A stretch of 64,000 nucleotides of DNA. Origin: Shewanella sp. KX20019. GTDB lineage: Bacteria; Pseudomonadota; Gammaproteobacteria; Enterobacterales; Shewanellaceae. The first letter of the stretch is position 1. Each line of letters opens with the position of its first letter. Shown here in pieces: positions 63,136 through 64,000 of this stretch. The notes beneath the pieces were generated by a model that saw nothing but the letters and a program-made list of their open reading frames with translations, was not told the DNA's origin and made no database searches. The stretch lies in NCBI RefSeq assembly GCF_016757755.1, contig NZ_CP068437.1, forward strand, positions 2,170,001 through 2,234,000, given 5' to 3'. Made by a program: the position numbers and the translations under genes.

Positions 63136-64000
63136 ATGAATTTGCATGAGTATCAGGCAAAATCTTTATTTGCCGAATATGGTTTACCAGTGTCAGAAGG
63201 TTTTGCATGTGATACAGCTCAAGAAGCTGTTGAAGCTGCAGGACATATTGGCGGTGATATGTGGGTTGTTAAGTGTCAAGTACACGCAGGCGGCCGTGGT
63301 AAAGCAGGTGGCGTTAAAGTCACAGGCGACAAAGAAGAGATCAGAGCATTTGCTGAAAAATGGTTAGGTAAGAATCTTGTTACTTATCAAACTGATGAAA
63401 AAGGCCAGCCCGTTGCTAAAATATTAGTAGAAAGCTGTACTGACATTGCAAATGAACTGTATTTGGGTGCTGTTGTTGACCGTGCTACACGACGTGTTGT
63501 GTTCATGGCATCAACTGAAGGCGGCGTTGATATTGAAACTGTGGCAGAAGAAACGCCAGAGCTAATTCATAAAGCGATCATCGACCCTACAACAGGGGCT
63601 CAACCATATCAAGCACGTGATCTTGGCTTCAAGTTAGGTTTAAATCCTACTCAAATGAAGCAGTTCACTAAAGTCTTTATGGGCTTGGCGAAGATGTTTG
63701 AAGATCATGATTTCGCACTACTTGAAATCAACCCACTTGTTATTACAGACGAAGGCAACATCCACTGTCTTGATGGCAAGATTGGTATCGACGGTAACGC
63801 TTTATTCCGTCAGCCTAAAATCCGTGACATGCACGATCCATCACAAGATGATGCTCGTGAAGCTCACGCGGCTAAGTTTGAACTTAACTATGTAGCACTC
63901 GACGGAAACGTGGGTTGTATGGTCAACGGTGCAGGCCTAGCAATGGGTACGATGGATATCGTAAACCTTCATGGTGGCAAGCCAGCTAACTTCCTCGATG
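63136..64000 (+). CDS. sucC: Succinyl-CoA synthetase beta subunit, 5' part (runs off the window)
   Basis: The frame stays open from ATG 63136 to the right edge and encodes the first 288 residues of a protein normally about 388 long. The start MNLHEYQAKSLFAEYGLPV and the ATP-grasp segments CQVHAGGRGKAGGVK and FALLEINPLVI are diagnostic. It makes succinate and ATP (or GTP) from succinyl-CoA together with SucD, expected just outside the window. A short hairpin (CAGGTCC/GGGCCTG) lies between sucB and sucC at about 63079-63098. Confidence 0.96.
   Translation, partial: MNLHEYQAKSLFAEYGLPVSEGFACDTAQEAVEAAGHIGGDMWVVKCQVHAGGRGKAGGVKVTGDKEEIRAFAEKWLGKNLVTYQTDEKGQPVAKILVESCTDIANELYLGAVVDRATRRVVFMASTEGGVDIETVAEETPELIHKAIIDPTTGAQPYQARDLGFKLGLNPTQMKQFTKVFMGLAKMFEDHDFALLEINPLVITDEGNIHCLDGKIGIDGNALFRQPKIRDMHDPSQDDAREAHAAKFELNYVALDGNVGCMVNGAGLAMGTMDIVNLHGGKPANFLD

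Overview
The window looks like chromosomal DNA of a marine Shewanella-type gammaproteobacterium. The support is gene content and order: gltA divergent from sdhCDAB-sucABC, yejK divergent from yejLM, msbA-lpxK-ycaR, a nos cluster, small c-type cytochromes and moderate GC. No database search was possible, so all names rest on motifs and recall.

Layout. 388-3311: an NtrC-type two-component system. 3678-11585: nosRZDFYL for nitrous-oxide respiration, with an FNR/EtrA-like site upstream of nosR. 11773-18614: a LysE-type exporter, nadE, a conserved hypothetical gene, a lipase-like hydrolase, a membrane diguanylate cyclase, a 74-residue triheme cytochrome and tRNA-Pro(GGG). 18750-24303: yejM/yejL facing yejK, then a PTPS-like protein and an M23 peptidase. 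24415-30357: a DUF2062 protein, comEC and msbA-lpxK-ycaR. 31184-39772: a secreted M11-like metalloprotease, a secreted Cys-rich repeat protein, a DsbA-like lipoprotein and a VpsR-like sigma-54 activator with a degenerate receiver. 39972-42711: an MBL-fold hydrolase, an unknown exported protein, and a decayed second MBL copy that is not an open reading frame. 42914-50332: an efflux operon with one fusion protein and two RND permeases. 50333-53883: an accessory island. 53884-64000: gltA, sdhCDAB, sucAB and the 5' part of sucC, cut by the window edge.

Main discovery. The island holds three integron-type gene cassettes in tandem with no integrase gene in the window. For each cassette, the 7-base R'' box near its 3' end is the exact reverse complement of G plus the first six bases at that cassette's own 5' junction: AGCTAAC/GTTAGCT, GTATAAC/GTTATAC and ACATAAC/GTTATGT. 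This is what circular cassette intermediates predict. Right of the cassettes lies a roughly 220-base repeat present at least twice, whose nested stems differ by paired, pairing-preserving changes.

Functional picture. The nos genes allow N2O respiration under oxygen limitation, and the sdh/suc/glt block supplies the TCA cycle. The yejM, msbA and lpxK genes serve lipopolysaccharide homeostasis and export. The 31-40 kb block looks like a surface/secretion module with its own sigma-54 activator.
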